Positions 53,651 to 64,000 of a stretch of DNA of 64,000 nt are shown here, one piece after another. The notes under the pieces were generated by a model. The model was given only the letters and a program-made list of their open reading frames with translations. It was not told the origin of the DNA and did not search any database. How positions within the stretch are numbered: the first letter of the stretch is position 1; the number at the start of each line of letters is the position of its first letter. Source of the DNA: Gordonia namibiensis NBRC 108229 (GTDB lineage Bacteria; Actinomycetota; Actinomycetes; Mycobacteriales; Mycobacteriaceae). A program made the translations under genes and the position numbers. The stretch covers positions 62,001-126,000 of the forward strand of contig NZ_BAHE01000011.1 in assembly GCF_000298235.1 (NCBI RefSeq), written 5' to 3'.

Positions 53651-55477
53651 CTATCCCTTCTCGACGGCGGTGGCGGGCAACGAGTCATCGTGGACCTCGG
53701 TGGGCCTGCCGGTGCGGAGGCGACGGTCGATGTAGTTGACCAGGTGCGTCAGCGGGATGGTCAGGATGAGGTACATGATGCCCGCGGCGACCAGCGGCGA
53801 CAGGTTTCCGGTCTGCGCGTTGAGGTCTCGGCCGACGGCGAAGAGCTCACGCTGGCTGGCCAGCAGTCCGAGGAAGTAGACCAGGGAGCTGTCCTTGATC
53901 AGGCTGATGAACTGATTCATCAGCGCGGGCAGCACCCTCCGGACGCCCTGCGGCACCACGACCAGCCGCATCGACTGGCGGTAGCTGAAGCCTATGGCAC
54001 GGGACGCCTCGAGCTGACCGTCGTCGACGCTCTGGATACCGGATCGGAAGATCTCGCCGATGTAGGCGGCCGCGAGCAGGGCCAGGGCCACCGCTCCGAG
54101 CCAGTACGGGTTGTTGCCGGTGATGCCCTTGACCACCGGGCCGACGCCCAGGCCGACGATGAGGATGACGACCACGGCCGGCAGACCGCGGAAGATGTCG
54201 GTGTACACGCGTGCGGGCCAGCGCAACCAGCGCGACCGGGAGATGCCGCAGATCGCCAGGATCATGCCCAGGATGGTGCCGAGCACACCGGACACGACCG
54301 AGAGGATCAGCGTGTTCACCAGGCCGGTCTTGACCAGTTCCGGGAAGGACTTCCCGTACAGGTCCCAGTTGAAGAAGGTGTCGCCGAGCTGCTGGAGCGT
54401 GCTCTTCGGCTTGGTGGTCTCGGTCGGGCCGGCCTTCTCGGCGTTCTCCGCGGCGATGGCGGCGATGTCGGAGAGTTCGGGTGTCGGCGCGGCCTTGCTG
54501 CCCGGCTTCCAGCCCTCCGGCAGTTCTCGCGGAACCCAGTCCTCATAAAGCTTCGCGTAGGTGCCGTCGGCGATGATGGCGTCGAGTCCGGAGTTCAGCG
54601 CCTCGACGAGATTGGGCTTGTTCTTGCCGACCGCCCACGCGATGAAGTTGTTGACGCTGAAGGTGTTCTCGACGATCGCAGTGTTGTCGCCCTCGCGGAC
54701 CGCTCCCTCGGCCTGCTGTGACGGCGCCACCCAGGCGTCGACCTGACCGCTCTTGAGGTTGGCGTAGGCCGTCGCATAGTCGGGGAACTTGACCGGGTCC
54801 AGGCCGAGCGTGTTGATGACGTAGTCGTCCTGCACCGTGCCCTGCACGACGGCGATGCGAGTGGCTTCCGAGAGGTCACCGAAGCTCTTGACGGAACCGT
54901 TCGTGGGTGCGACGAGTGAGAAGTAGCCGAAGTCGTAGCCGTTGGTGAAGTCGACGGTCTTGCGGCGGTCGTCGGTGGTGGTGATCGACGACGACCCGAC
55001 GTCGAACCGGTTGTTGGCGACCTGCGAGAGCAGACCGGCGAACTCGGTGCCGTTGAACTCGACCTGCAGGCCCAGCTTCGCGGCGACGGCCTTCAGGAGC
55101 TCGTTGTCGAAGCCGGTGAAGACACCGGCGCTGTTGACGCAGATGCTGGGTCCGGCGTCGGACAGCGTGCCGACGGACAGCTTGCCCGGCGCGAGCAACT
55201 CGAGAGCATCCAGGTCGAGCTGGTCGATCGGCGTGGTGTTCGGGGTGGTGTATTTGTCCTCCCCGCCCTGCTCTGCAGCCGCCAGGTTGACCGGTGCGGC
55301 CGACGCGGACGCGAGACCAGCCGGGGCACAGCTGTCGTCGGGGGCGGCCTGTGCATGGGGCGCAGGTCCGCCGAGGATGGACAGGAGGCCGATGATGGCG
55401 GCCGTCAGCGCGAGCGCGAGAAGACGAACCACGCGCGGTACGGGTCGCGCGCGATGAGATCGGTGGTTGGACACCAC
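53651..55477 (-). CDS. Fused substrate-binding protein and permease for polar amino acids
   Basis: 608 residues: a signal peptide (cleavage after AQA near 45), a type-3 periplasmic-type binding domain (about 85-345: SVGTLSDAG, FDVGSSSITTTDDR), a linker, then a permease domain (about 375-590) with the EAA loop EASRAIGFSYRQSMRLVVVP. Binding and permease functions are one chain, an arrangement known in some Gram-positives. A GTG start is used; a second GTG follows. Confidence 0.88.
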   Translation of the reverse strand: MVSNHRSHRARPVPRVVRLLALALTAAIIGLLSILGGPAPHAQAAPDDSCAPAGLASASAAPVNLAAAEQGGEDKYTTPNTTPIDQLDLDALELLAPGKLSVGTLSDAGPSICVNSAGVFTGFDNELLKAVAAKLGLQVEFNGTEFAGLLSQVANNRFDVGSSSITTTDDRRKTVDFTNGYDFGYFSLVAPTNGSVKSFGDLSEATRIAVVQGTVQDDYVINTLGLDPVKFPDYATAYANLKSGQVDAWVAPSQQAEGAVREGDNTAIVENTFSVNNFIAWAVGKNKPNLVEALNSGLDAIIADGTYAKLYEDWVPRELPEGWKPGSKAAPTPELSDIAAIAAENAEKAGPTETTKPKSTLQQLGDTFFNWDLYGKSFPELVKTGLVNTLILSVVSGVLGTILGMILAICGISRSRWLRWPARVYTDIFRGLPAVVVILIVGLGVGPVVKGITGNNPYWLGAVALALLAAAYIGEIFRSGIQSVDDGQLEASRAIGFSYRQSMRLVVVPQGVRRVLPALMNQFISLIKDSSLVYFLGLLASQRELFAVGRDLNAQTGNLSPLVAAGIMYLILTIPLTHLVNYIDRRLRTGRPTEVHDDSLPATAVEKG

Positions 55478-55613
55478 TCCGAGACTATCCGCGGCGCCAC
55501 GCGAGGTCCCAATTTTTCGCTCGCCGGTGGTTCTAACCGCGCTGAACTGGGGTTTGTCCGGGTTGTCGGATTGTCCGCGGCACGGATCTGCGTGCCCTAC
55601 CCCGATTCGCAGG

Positions 55614-55652
55614 TGTCGCGATTCGTATCGGTGCCCGATACGAATCGCGACA
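55614..55652. terminator. Perfect 18-bp hairpin
   Basis: 55614-55631 and 55635-55652 are perfectly complementary (TGTCGCGATTCGTATCGG) with a three-base TGC loop. It lies nine bases past the DUF2277 stop in the direction of transcription and 137 bases before the ABC operon start. A terminator role is likely despite little T run. Confidence 0.65.
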
Positions 55653-55660
55653 TCTGACTG

Positions 55661-55930
55661 CTAGCCCCGCGCGGCGATCCGCGCCTGGACCTCGGGGCGT
55701 CGGAGCGGGGGCACCGTCTTCGGCGGCTGACGCCGTTCGGGCAGGGCGTCGAGCAGGGTGCGGGTGGCCGCGGTGACGGCGGTGACCGCGGCCTCGAAGG
55801 CCTCGGCGTTGGCCGGCGAGGGGTGCCGCACGCCGCTCACCTTGCGGACGTATTGCCGTGCGGCCGCCTCGACCTCGTCGGCCGTGGCGGGCGGTTCCAG
55901 TCCGCGGAGTTCGGTGATGTTGCGGCACAT
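55661..55930 (-). CDS. DUF2277 small protein
   Basis: 89 residues beginning MCRNI, the hallmark of DUF2277, and largely helical (Ala/Arg rich). Function unknown. It follows the oxidoreductase gene by 57 bases on the same strand. Confidence 0.8.
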   Translation of the reverse strand: MCRNITELRGLEPPATADEVEAAARQYVRKVSGVRHPSPANAEAFEAAVTAVTAATRTLLDALPERRQPPKTVPPLRRPEVQARIAARG

Positions 55931-55987
55931 GGCGGTTCCCTTCGCAGGTGGTTTCTCCTGCGGTCGTCGCCGGCCGAGCCGATGCCC

Positions 55988-57698
<1,711 letters not shown>

Positions 57699-57792
57699 CC
57701 GGAGGCCCTACTACCGAAAGTCGTTGCCACACCGTCTGACAACCCGCTCGGCACCGAACAGAATTGTCGGTGACCGATCGTATGGTGTTGTC

Positions 57793-59423
57793 ATGGCCTT
57801 CGAGTTCGGCGACACCACCCCCACCGGGGACCTCCCCGGCGAGGGTTTCGACGTGCTCGAACCCTTGGCCGGACTGTCGGCCGAAGCACTCGTCAGCACC
57901 GCCGCGTACTCGGCCACGATGAACGCGGTCAACACCTGCCGCACCCTGATGGCCGCCAGCCTGCTGCACGAACAACGCGAAGAGGAATACCTCCTGCATC
58001 GCAGCGGGCTCCACACCGGACAAGCACAATCGGTCGACGAACTACTCAACAAGACCGCAAACGCAGCCGCAGGTGTGGACCCCTACGCCGAGTACGGACC
58101 AAACGGATTCGAACAAGCCACCGCCGAACTCGGTGCCGCACTGAACCTAACCGCCGCCGAAGCCCGCGACCTCATCCGCACCGGCGACGCCATGCGGTAC
58201 CGACTCCCACTCACCGGCACCGCGCTCGCCTGCGCACGAATCGACTTGCGCCGATTCACCATCGCCCTCACACGCACCGACTTCGTCGACGACGCCACCA
58301 TGCCGATCGTCGATGCGCACCTGGCCGAAGCGATCCTGGCACGCGACCCCATGTCCACCACACGATTCACCGCACTCGTCGACCAGATCGTGCACAAACA
58401 CGCACCCGATGCGGTCCGCCGACGCAACGACCACGCCACCCGCGACCGCGAAGTGACGATCCGACCGACCGGTTCCAGCCCGGCCGCTCCCGCATCACCG
58501 GCAACCTGCCCCACACCGACGCCGCCGCCCTCAATGCCCAGCTGACCGCCATCGCCACCACCGTCCACCCGAGTGATGGGCGCACCATGTCTCAGCGCCG
58601 GGCCGACGCCCTCCTCGCTCTCGCCCACGGCCGGCGGGCACTCGACTGTCACTGCCCCGACTGCGCACCCGAACCCGCCGAGCAAGACCTCGACACGCTC
58701 GAGCCCACCCAACCCGTTGAAACCGAGGCTCCGGCAGATGAACCCGCCGACACCTCACCGTCCTGCTCGTGCGCGGGCCACGGCCCCCGGCCGACCTTTC
58801 ACATCATCGGCAACCTCTCGACGCTCGTCGGCCTCGACAACGACCCCGGCATGCTCGACGGCCACGGCCTCATCGACGCCGACACCATGCGCAGCCTGCT
58901 CGCCGATGCCATCTGTGATGTCGTCACCGCCGGGGTCGGCAACGGACCAAGCGACGCCGACGCCCAAGCAGCCGCAGCCGCGAGCCGGTATGTACCCAGC
59001 CGCAAACTCCAGTCACTCGTGCGGGCCGGCGAACTGTGCTGTACCTTCCCCGGCTGCAACCAGCCCGTCTGGATCTCCGACCTCGACCACACCCACCCGT
59101 TCGATCACACCAACCCCGACCACGGCGGGAAAACCAGCGAGCGCAACCTGAAACCGTTGTGTCGGTTCCACCACCGCATCAAAACCTTCGGGGCGTGGCA
59201 GGACTCTCAGGACGAGTACATGTCGATCTGGTTCGAATCGCCCACCGGCCACGTCTACCAGGGCAACTCGTTCACCGGACGGGACCTCTTCGGCGCCCTG
59301 ACACCGCGAAAGCCACCCGATCACCCCGCCCGGCAACGGATCGCCGACGATCGGGCCGCCCGCACCACAACTCATCGTCGAAAACTCGACGAGTGGGACA
59401 TTGCCAACCCACCTCCCTTCTGA
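57793..59423 (+). pseudogene. 13E12/DUF222 HNH endonuclease gene with a frameshift
   Basis: The DUF222 part runs from ATG 57793 (MAFEFGDTTPTG). Near 58472 one base is missing (ACC-GG-TTC CAG), so the frame ends at 58545. The continuation FQPGRSRITGNLP... then QRRADALLALAHGRR is in the next frame, to 59423. The C-terminal HNH has CTFPGC, SDLDHTHPF and PLCRFHH. Without the shift it would be about 543 residues. Such genes are a repeated family in this group and may mark mobility. A -10 TATGGT lies six bases before the ATG. A sequencing error cannot be excluded. Confidence 0.8.
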
Positions 59424-59451
59424 GCGGGAGCAGGTGGGTGGGTGGAGGCTG

Positions 59452-59481
59452 ACTCGATACGCCTCGTCGCAAGCTCTACTC
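59452..59481. repeat. Partial copy of the palindromic repeat
   Basis: 59454-59476 is identical for 23 bases to 31974-31996 (TCGATACGCCTCGTCGCAAG and onward). It lies at convergent ends of the 13E12 gene and the SDR gene, and its last base lies in the SDR stop codon. Only one arm is present. Confidence 0.75.
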
Positions 59482-60243
59482 AGGGAGCGGAGAGCCCAGC
59501 ATCGCGCGCGCCTTTCCGAGTACGTCGGGGTACCGCTTGAGGTGCGCCCCGCCGTTCACGTCGAAGGCCGCGCCGGTGATCCACCGGGCCTTGTCGGAGG
59601 CGAGAAAGACGATGGTGTCGGCGATCTCGGCCGGTTCGCCGCTGCGTCCGAGCGGGGTGTTCTCGATGTACTCCTCGGTGAGACCCGGCACGAATCCGAT
59701 GCCCTCGGTCAACGGCGTCTGCACCAGTCCGGGCGACACGGCGTTGACCCGGATTCGACGGTCCGCCAACTCGAGAGCCGCGACCTCGACGAGCATCAGA
59801 ACTCCCGCCTTCGACGCGCAGTACGAACCCATCCCGGCACCCGGCTGACGCCCGTTGAGCGAGGCGATGCAGGTGATCGAGCCGCCGTCGGCGATCCGAC
59901 GACCGGCGTGCTTGATCACCAGGAACGTGCCCGTCAGGCAGACATCCACGGTGTGTTGCCAGGCGCTGAGCTCGAGTTCGGTGAGCGCACCGGGATCGGA
60001 CAGCCCCGCACAGTTCACCACCGTGTCGAACTCCCCGATCGCATCGAACGCCGCGACCACCGAGTTCTCGTCGGTGACGTCGAGATGCAGTGCGCGGACG
60101 GTGTCGCCTCGCTCGGCGGCGATCGTCTCCGCACGCTCGGCATCGATGTCGGCGACGACGACCTCCACCCCCTCGGCCGTCAGGGCGTCGACCGTCGCGA
60201 GCCCGATGCCCGACGCCCCGCCGATGACGACGGCGCGCTTCAC
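59476..60243 (-). CDS. Short-chain dehydrogenase of the ketone cassette
   Basis: 255 residues. GGASGIG, NCAG, catalytic S and YCASK present. GTG start overlaps the hydrolase stop (GTGA). Likely oxidises the alcohol or reduces the ketone handled by the monooxygenase. Confidence 0.88.
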   Translation of the reverse strand: MKRAVVIGGASGIGLATVDALTAEGVEVVVADIDAERAETIAAERGDTVRALHLDVTDENSVVAAFDAIGEFDTVVNCAGLSDPGALTELELSAWQHTVDVCLTGTFLVIKHAGRRIADGGSITCIASLNGRQPGAGMGSYCASKAGVLMLVEVAALELADRRIRVNAVSPGLVQTPLTEGIGFVPGLTEEYIENTPLGRSGEPAEIADTIVFLASDKARWITGAAFDVNGGAHLKRYPDVLGKARAMLGSPLPE

Positions 60244-61181
60244 CGGGCGCTCACCGTCTGGTCGGCGAGGTGGCGGGTGAGGAACGAGATCGCGTGCCCG
60301 ACACACGGTTCGAACCAGTCGTTGCCCTCGAAGACGTCGAAGTGATCGCACGGGTAGTGCCGGACCTCGGCACGTGCCTTGAACGCCGTCTTGGCCGCCG
60401 CATGTGGTGGTGCGGCGGAGTCGTGATCGGCGATCTGGACAAGAACAGGGGCGTCGATGTCGCCGACGTGCTTGTCCGCGCGGAATCCGCCGATCTCCAG
60501 GCCGACGGACGCGTCGACCTCGTTGCGCCACGACGGCCCGGCGATCGCGAGGTAGCTCTCCAGGAATCCCGGTGCGGTCAGTGCCGCATCGCGATCGCCC
60601 GGCTTTCCGACGACCCGCATCATCTTCGGGCCGCGACCCAGCTTCGAGGAGACCGCGCTCGCCACCGCCGATGCCGTCGAGCGCGCGATGGCCGCTCCCC
60701 CGACCTGCTCGTAGGCCACGCGACCGGCGGCGAGGCCGTTCACCAGTGGGATCACCGAGATCACCGCGGCGATGTCGGTGCGGCCGCTGGAGACCGTCAG
60801 GGCGTGACCGCCCGACTGCGAGACGCCCCAGAGGATGACCCGATCCGGGTCGACGCCGGCCTGCTTCTTCGCCGCGACGATCGCCGCGCGGTAGTCATCT
60901 GCCTGGCGTTCGAGCGAGATCTGCTGTCGCGGCTGCCCTCCCGACAACCCGAAGCCGCGGTAGTCGAAGGCGAAGACCGCCAGCCCGGCCTCCGCGAAGC
61001 GCTGCGCGAACGGCGCAAGACCCGAATCCTTGGTGCCCGCGAAACCATGCGCCATCACGACGACGGGGCGTTTGCCGTCGACCTCGAAGGGCGAGTCCGA
61101 CGATCCGACGAAGAACCATGCGTCGCAATCGATGCCGGACGACGGGAAACGAACGGTCTGGGCTCCGGACGGTGTGGTCAT
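60240..61181 (-). CDS. Alpha/beta hydrolase (ester/lactone type)
   Basis: 313 residues. MAHGFAGTK, FDYRGFG and nucleophile GVSQSGG; DHDSAAPP is the acid site and CDHFDVF the His. In this cassette it would hydrolyse the ester or lactone made by the monooxygenase. The ATG overlaps the monooxygenase stop (ATGA). Confidence 0.85.
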   Translation of the reverse strand: MTTPSGAQTVRFPSSGIDCDAWFFVGSSDSPFEVDGKRPVVVMAHGFAGTKDSGLAPFAQRFAEAGLAVFAFDYRGFGLSGGQPRQQISLERQADDYRAAIVAAKKQAGVDPDRVILWGVSQSGGHALTVSSGRTDIAAVISVIPLVNGLAAGRVAYEQVGGAAIARSTASAVASAVSSKLGRGPKMMRVVGKPGDRDAALTAPGFLESYLAIAGPSWRNEVDASVGLEIGGFRADKHVGDIDAPVLVQIADHDSAAPPHAAAKTAFKARAEVRHYPCDHFDVFEGNDWFEPCVGHAISFLTRHLADQTVSAR

Positions 61182-62569
61182 GCGGTGGCCTCCGCTCCCG
61201 AGATGGTGCCGACGAACACGGACTCCGCGACACCGGCCCAGGTCATCGGCCCCTCCTCCTGCGCGCGGCGTCGACCGTCGGGAATCTCCTTGGTACGCAT
61301 GTTGTGTTCGTACAGATAGTGGTCGAGTTGCTGAGTGTGCCGGGCGCTCTGAACCATGTGACCGGTGAAGAACTCGGTGTCGGCCGCGATCGTGGCCCGC
61401 ATCTCCGCCACTGATGGCGGCCGATAGTGGCCGGTCGCGTACGCGCCGATCAGGCGCGACTGGCATTCGACGAACGGGAAGAGCGTCGGGACCGCCTGGG
61501 CGAAGCCGGCGAAGACGAGATCGTCGATACCCGGGTAGAACATCCGCTTGTAGAGGTCGATGCGGTTGTCGGGGGCGGAGATGAAGTCGGGGTCGAAGAA
61601 CGGGAAGGTGATGTTGTATCCCGTTGCGTAGATGATGATGTCGAAGTCGTCGGACGTGCCGTCGTCGAAATGGACCGTCGACCCGTCGAGGCGACTGACG
61701 TTCGGTTTGGCGATGACGTCGCCGGATCCGAGTCGTAGCGGCAGCTCCACCGACTGCGTCGGATGGGCCTCGAAGAACTTGTGATTCGGCGTCGGCAGGC
61801 CGTAGTCCTCGGGACGGCCGGCGGTCACCGGCTGCATGATCTGCACGAACTTGCGTTGCCAGGCCATCGGGATGTGCGGTGAGGTCCTGTAGTACTTGTC
61901 GGCGGGCTTGCCGCCGAAGTACTTCGGCACGATCCAGGCACCCGAGCGGGTCGACAGCGTCAACTTGTTGTCGAGAGCCTTCGACGACAACTCGACCGCG
62001 ATGTCGGCTGCGCTGTTCCCCAGGCCGACGACCAGGATGCGCTTGCCCATGAAGTCATGCGGCGTCCGCGGATCGATGTAGTGATGGGCGTGCATCTCGA
62101 TGCCGTCGAACTTGCCCGGGAAGTTCGGGAACCGCGGGTCCCAGTGATGCCCGTTGGCGACGATGAGGAGGTCGAAGCGGCGTCGTTCACCGCGCTGGGT
62201 CTCCAACTCCCAGCCCCCGCCGTCGAGTCGACGGGCGTGCTCGATGCCGTTGGTGAACTCGATCGACCTCGTGAGGTCGAAGGCCTCCGCGTAGGAGTCG
62301 AGATAGGCCTTGATCTGTGTGTGGTGCGGGAAGTCGGGGTACTCGTCGGGCATCGGGAAATCCCGGAAGGACAACTGATGCTTGGAGGTGTCGATGTGCA
62401 GCGACCGGTACGCGCTGCTGTGGCCGTTCGGGTTACCGAAAGCCCAGTTGCCGCCGATGCGGTCGGAGCTCTCGAAGCAGGTGTACGGGACGCCGTAATC
62501 GGTGAGCATCTTGCCCGCGGTCAGGCCACTGATCCCGGCTCCGATGATCGCGGTGGTTGGTAACGGCAC
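61178..62569 (-). CDS. Flavin monooxygenase (Baeyer-Villiger / FMO type)
   Basis: 463 residues from GTG 62569. FAD loop GAGISGL near residue 9, NADP loop VGLGNSAAD and FPGKFDGIEMHAHHY, the FMO fingerprint. Takes a ketone to an ester, or oxidises N or S centres. I prefer the GTG because it has an AGAGGGGG site, while the frame also opens at a TTG at 62587. First gene of the cassette; the operator lies 27 bases upstream. Confidence 0.85.
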   Translation of the reverse strand: MPLPTTAIIGAGISGLTAGKMLTDYGVPYTCFESSDRIGGNWAFGNPNGHSSAYRSLHIDTSKHQLSFRDFPMPDEYPDFPHHTQIKAYLDSYAEAFDLTRSIEFTNGIEHARRLDGGGWELETQRGERRRFDLLIVANGHHWDPRFPNFPGKFDGIEMHAHHYIDPRTPHDFMGKRILVVGLGNSAADIAVELSSKALDNKLTLSTRSGAWIVPKYFGGKPADKYYRTSPHIPMAWQRKFVQIMQPVTAGRPEDYGLPTPNHKFFEAHPTQSVELPLRLGSGDVIAKPNVSRLDGSTVHFDDGTSDDFDIIIYATGYNITFPFFDPDFISAPDNRIDLYKRMFYPGIDDLVFAGFAQAVPTLFPFVECQSRLIGAYATGHYRPPSVAEMRATIAADTEFFTGHMVQSARHTQQLDHYLYEHNMRTKEIPDGRRRAQEEGPMTWAGVAESVFVGTISGAEATA

Positions 62570-62595
62570 ACTGCCCCCTCTGGACAAACATGATC

Positions 62596-62623
62596 TGTAG
62601 ACACAATCTGGTTTGTGTCTACA
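62596..62623. promoter_or_regulatory. 28-bp TetR operator
   Basis: A perfect 11-bp inverted repeat, TGTAGACACAA and TTGTGTCTACA, with a six-base spacer. Further half-site-like TGTACACA and TGTCTAC lie at about 62641-62663. It sits between the monooxygenase and TetR genes. Confidence 0.75.
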
Positions 62624-62736
62624 CCCACGACCGCGGCCGTGTACACAGATTCCGCGAACTGTCTACGGGCTTGTTAGTCTTCGGCGGAGCGCTGACGACA
62701 GAACACACCCAGGCGACGAGCGACGCAGGAGACCCC

Positions 62737-63339
62737 GTGACCGAGACAACCAACCCGTCGGTTCACGACCGGTTGCTCGACGCCACCGAGAAGTTGCTGG
62801 CCGAGAAAGGCATTCGGGCTACGACGATGCAACAGGTCGCCGAGTCCGCCGGCGTCTCCCGGGCTTGGTTGTACCGGCACTACCCCGACAAACCGTCGAT
62901 GATCGGTGCGACCATCGTGCGGCTGACGGAATCGTTCTGGCGCGACGCACGCGCGACGCTCGACGGCATCGGCGATCTCGCCGGACAGCTGACCGCCGGC
63001 GTACGGATCGGGCGCGGCGCCTACGACGACCCCGGAACCCTTCTCATGCGACTGCGCAGCGACGAGCCGACGGAGTTCGCCGAATGCGCGGGCGTCGGCG
63101 TCGTGAAACTGGTCCCCGACCTCGCCGGCTTCTGGTTCCCGTACGTCGAGGCAGCCGCGCGGCGCGGGGAGATCCACGCCGGACACGATCTGCACGAGGT
63201 CGCCGAATGGGTTGCGCGCGTGCTGATCAGCCTCGGTACATCGCCGGGTGAGACCGTAGACATCGACGATGCCGAACAAGTCCGGCGTCACCTCGACCGT
63301 TTCGTCCTGCCCGGCCTGCGTACCGACCCGAACTCCTGA
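62737..63339 (+). CDS. TetR regulator of the monooxygenase cassette
   Basis: 200 residues from GTG 62737 with AGGAG six bases upstream; the frame back to 62557 covers the operator. Helix-turn-helix: AESAGVSRAWLYRHYPDKPS. Divergent from the cassette, so it probably represses it at the 28-bp site. Convergent with the last SDR. Confidence 0.85.
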   Translation: MTETTNPSVHDRLLDATEKLLAEKGIRATTMQQVAESAGVSRAWLYRHYPDKPSMIGATIVRLTESFWRDARATLDGIGDLAGQLTAGVRIGRGAYDDPGTLLMRLRSDEPTEFAECAGVGVVKLVPDLAGFWFPYVEAAARRGEIHAGHDLHEVAEWVARVLISLGTSPGETVDIDDAEQVRRHLDRFVLPGLRTDPNS

Positions 63340-63364
63340 CGGCCCGGGCGTTTTCCGGGTGCCG

Positions 63365-64000
63365 TCAGTCGGGCACGCCGGGCGGGACCGAGTTCAGCAG
63401 TGCACCCGCCTCCAGGCGCAGCTGCTGTCCGGTCATGTAGCGGGAGGCGTCGGACGCCAGATACACGACCGCCTCGCTGATGTCCTCCGGCGGGATGAGA
63501 TCGACCGGCATGCCGTGCAGCGCCGCGAAGACGCCCTTGACGTCGTCGTACGTCGGTTTTTCGAGGTCGGGACGGAACAGGTGGTAGATCTCGTCGTGGT
63601 GCACCATCGGGGTGTCGACGTTGCCGGGGTGGATGGCGTTCACCCGGATGCCCTTCGGCGCAAGGTTGCGCGCCAGGTCGTTGACCAGCCGCGCCACCGC
63701 CCGCTTCGAGTGGCTGTATCCCGAGGCTCCCGGTCCGGCCTCCTTCGACTCGAATGAACCCATGAACGCCGCCATCGATCCGATGCAGATGATCGACGCG
63801 CCCGACTCCAGGTGGGGCACAGTCAGTTCGAGGGTGTTGATGACTCCGCCGAGGTTCACCGCGACCGTGTTGAGCCATGTCACGGATGGACTGTCGGGAC
63901 CGAGCGGACTGACCCCGGCGTTGGCGACCACGATGTCGAGACGCCCGAACTCGGCCACCGCGTCGTCGATGGCAGCCTTGAGCGCATCCCTGCTGCGCAC
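63365..64000 (-). CDS. SDR (mycofactocin-type), 5' end beyond the window
   Basis: The last 211 residues of a classical SDR: NAGVSP, catalytic S in IGSMAAF, YSHSK active site. The end VYLASDASRYMTGQQLRL...AGALL resembles mycofactocin-coupled SDRs. The N-terminal cofactor loop is beyond base 64000. It is 25 bases past the TetR stop, convergent. Confidence 0.85.
   Translation of the reverse strand: MRSRDALKAAIDDAVAEFGRLDIVVANAGVSPLGPDSPSVTWLNTVAVNLGGVINTLELTVPHLESGASIICIGSMAAFMGSFESKEAGPGASGYSHSKRAVARLVNDLARNLAPKGIRVNAIHPGNVDTPMVHHDEIYHLFRPDLEKPTYDDVKGVFAALHGMPVDLIPPEDISEAVVYLASDASRYMTGQQLRLEAGALLNSVPPGVPD

Noticed and set aside
62570-62587. TTG start for the monooxygenase
   Set aside because: The GTG at 62569 has a strong ribosome site and gives the usual short lead before the FAD loop.

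Overview
The window looks like a chromosomal segment of a high-GC, mycolic-acid-type actinomycete (Mycobacteriales, most like Gordonia or a close relative). Supporting signs are the ribosomal str operon with mycobacterial-type proteins, a CYP51 locus laid out as in Mycobacterium tuberculosis Rv0763c-Rv0771, a CYP136-like P450 beside a TetR and an SDR gene, an NDMA-dependent alcohol dehydrogenase, a WS/DGAT wax-ester/TAG synthase next to a FadD12-like ligase, an apparent mycofactocin-type SDR, a 13E12/DUF222 gene, many GTG starts and several leaderless-looking promoters. I see no rRNA, tRNA, CRISPR array, insertion sequence or prophage.

Layout. 1-3.6 kb: P450 (CYP136-like), TetR and an SDR cut by the window edge, preceded by menC. 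3.7-6.1 kb: a DUF2236 oxygenase-like protein, an alpha/beta hydrolase and a SHOCT membrane protein. 6.2-10.6 kb: the str operon rpsL-rpsG-fusA-tuf on the minus strand, closed by a strong terminator. 10.8-12.6 kb: a gene-poor stretch, a decayed methyltransferase and xthA. 12.6-18.4 kb: an AcoR/MimR-like activator, an HPP-CBS membrane protein, and an aldehyde dehydrogenase/NDMA-dependent alcohol dehydrogenase pair. 18.4-27 kb: a FUSC transporter-like protein, a Pr6Pr membrane protein, a TetR-acd-acd-TIGR03084 operon with a perfect 18-bp palindrome in front, a tandem hotdog thioesterase and a small secreted protein.

27.2-31.9 kb is a four-gene plus-strand catabolic operon (acyl-CoA ligase, LLM flavin enzyme, APH-like kinase, NAD(P) epimerase). 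32-43.9 kb is the CYP51 region: two divergent operons around a TetR gene. The minus arm is TetR, CYP123-like P450, SDR, CYP51, ferredoxin, SnoaL-like, unknown protein, SDR. The plus arm is AldA, SDR, 6PGDH-like dehydrogenase, carboxymuconolactone decarboxylase-like protein, esterase. Most adjacent genes overlap by 1-4 bases. 44-52 kb holds a lipid-storage operon (acyltransferase, FadD12-like, WS/DGAT, hydrolase) divergent from a thioesterase/dehydrogenase/amidohydrolase operon, with two identical KstR-type operators between them. 52-55.5 kb: a GntR regulator and a glutamine/glutamate-type ABC system whose binding protein and permease are fused. 55.6-59.4 kb: small metabolic genes and a frameshifted 13E12 gene. 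59.4-64 kb: a Baeyer-Villiger-type monooxygenase, esterase and SDR cassette with a divergent TetR and a 28-bp operator, and a second SDR cut by the right edge.

The window is mostly lipid, sterol, ketone and alcohol catabolism under local TetR control, wrapped around one core translation operon. The most interesting signals are regulatory and repeat-like: a 13-mer operator shared by two distant lipid operons, two copies of a nested palindromic element, a second repeat family that supplies stop codons at convergent gene ends, and several clean TetR-type operators. I did not find a convincing wholly new system; the least understood part is the conserved unknown protein inside the CYP51 operon.
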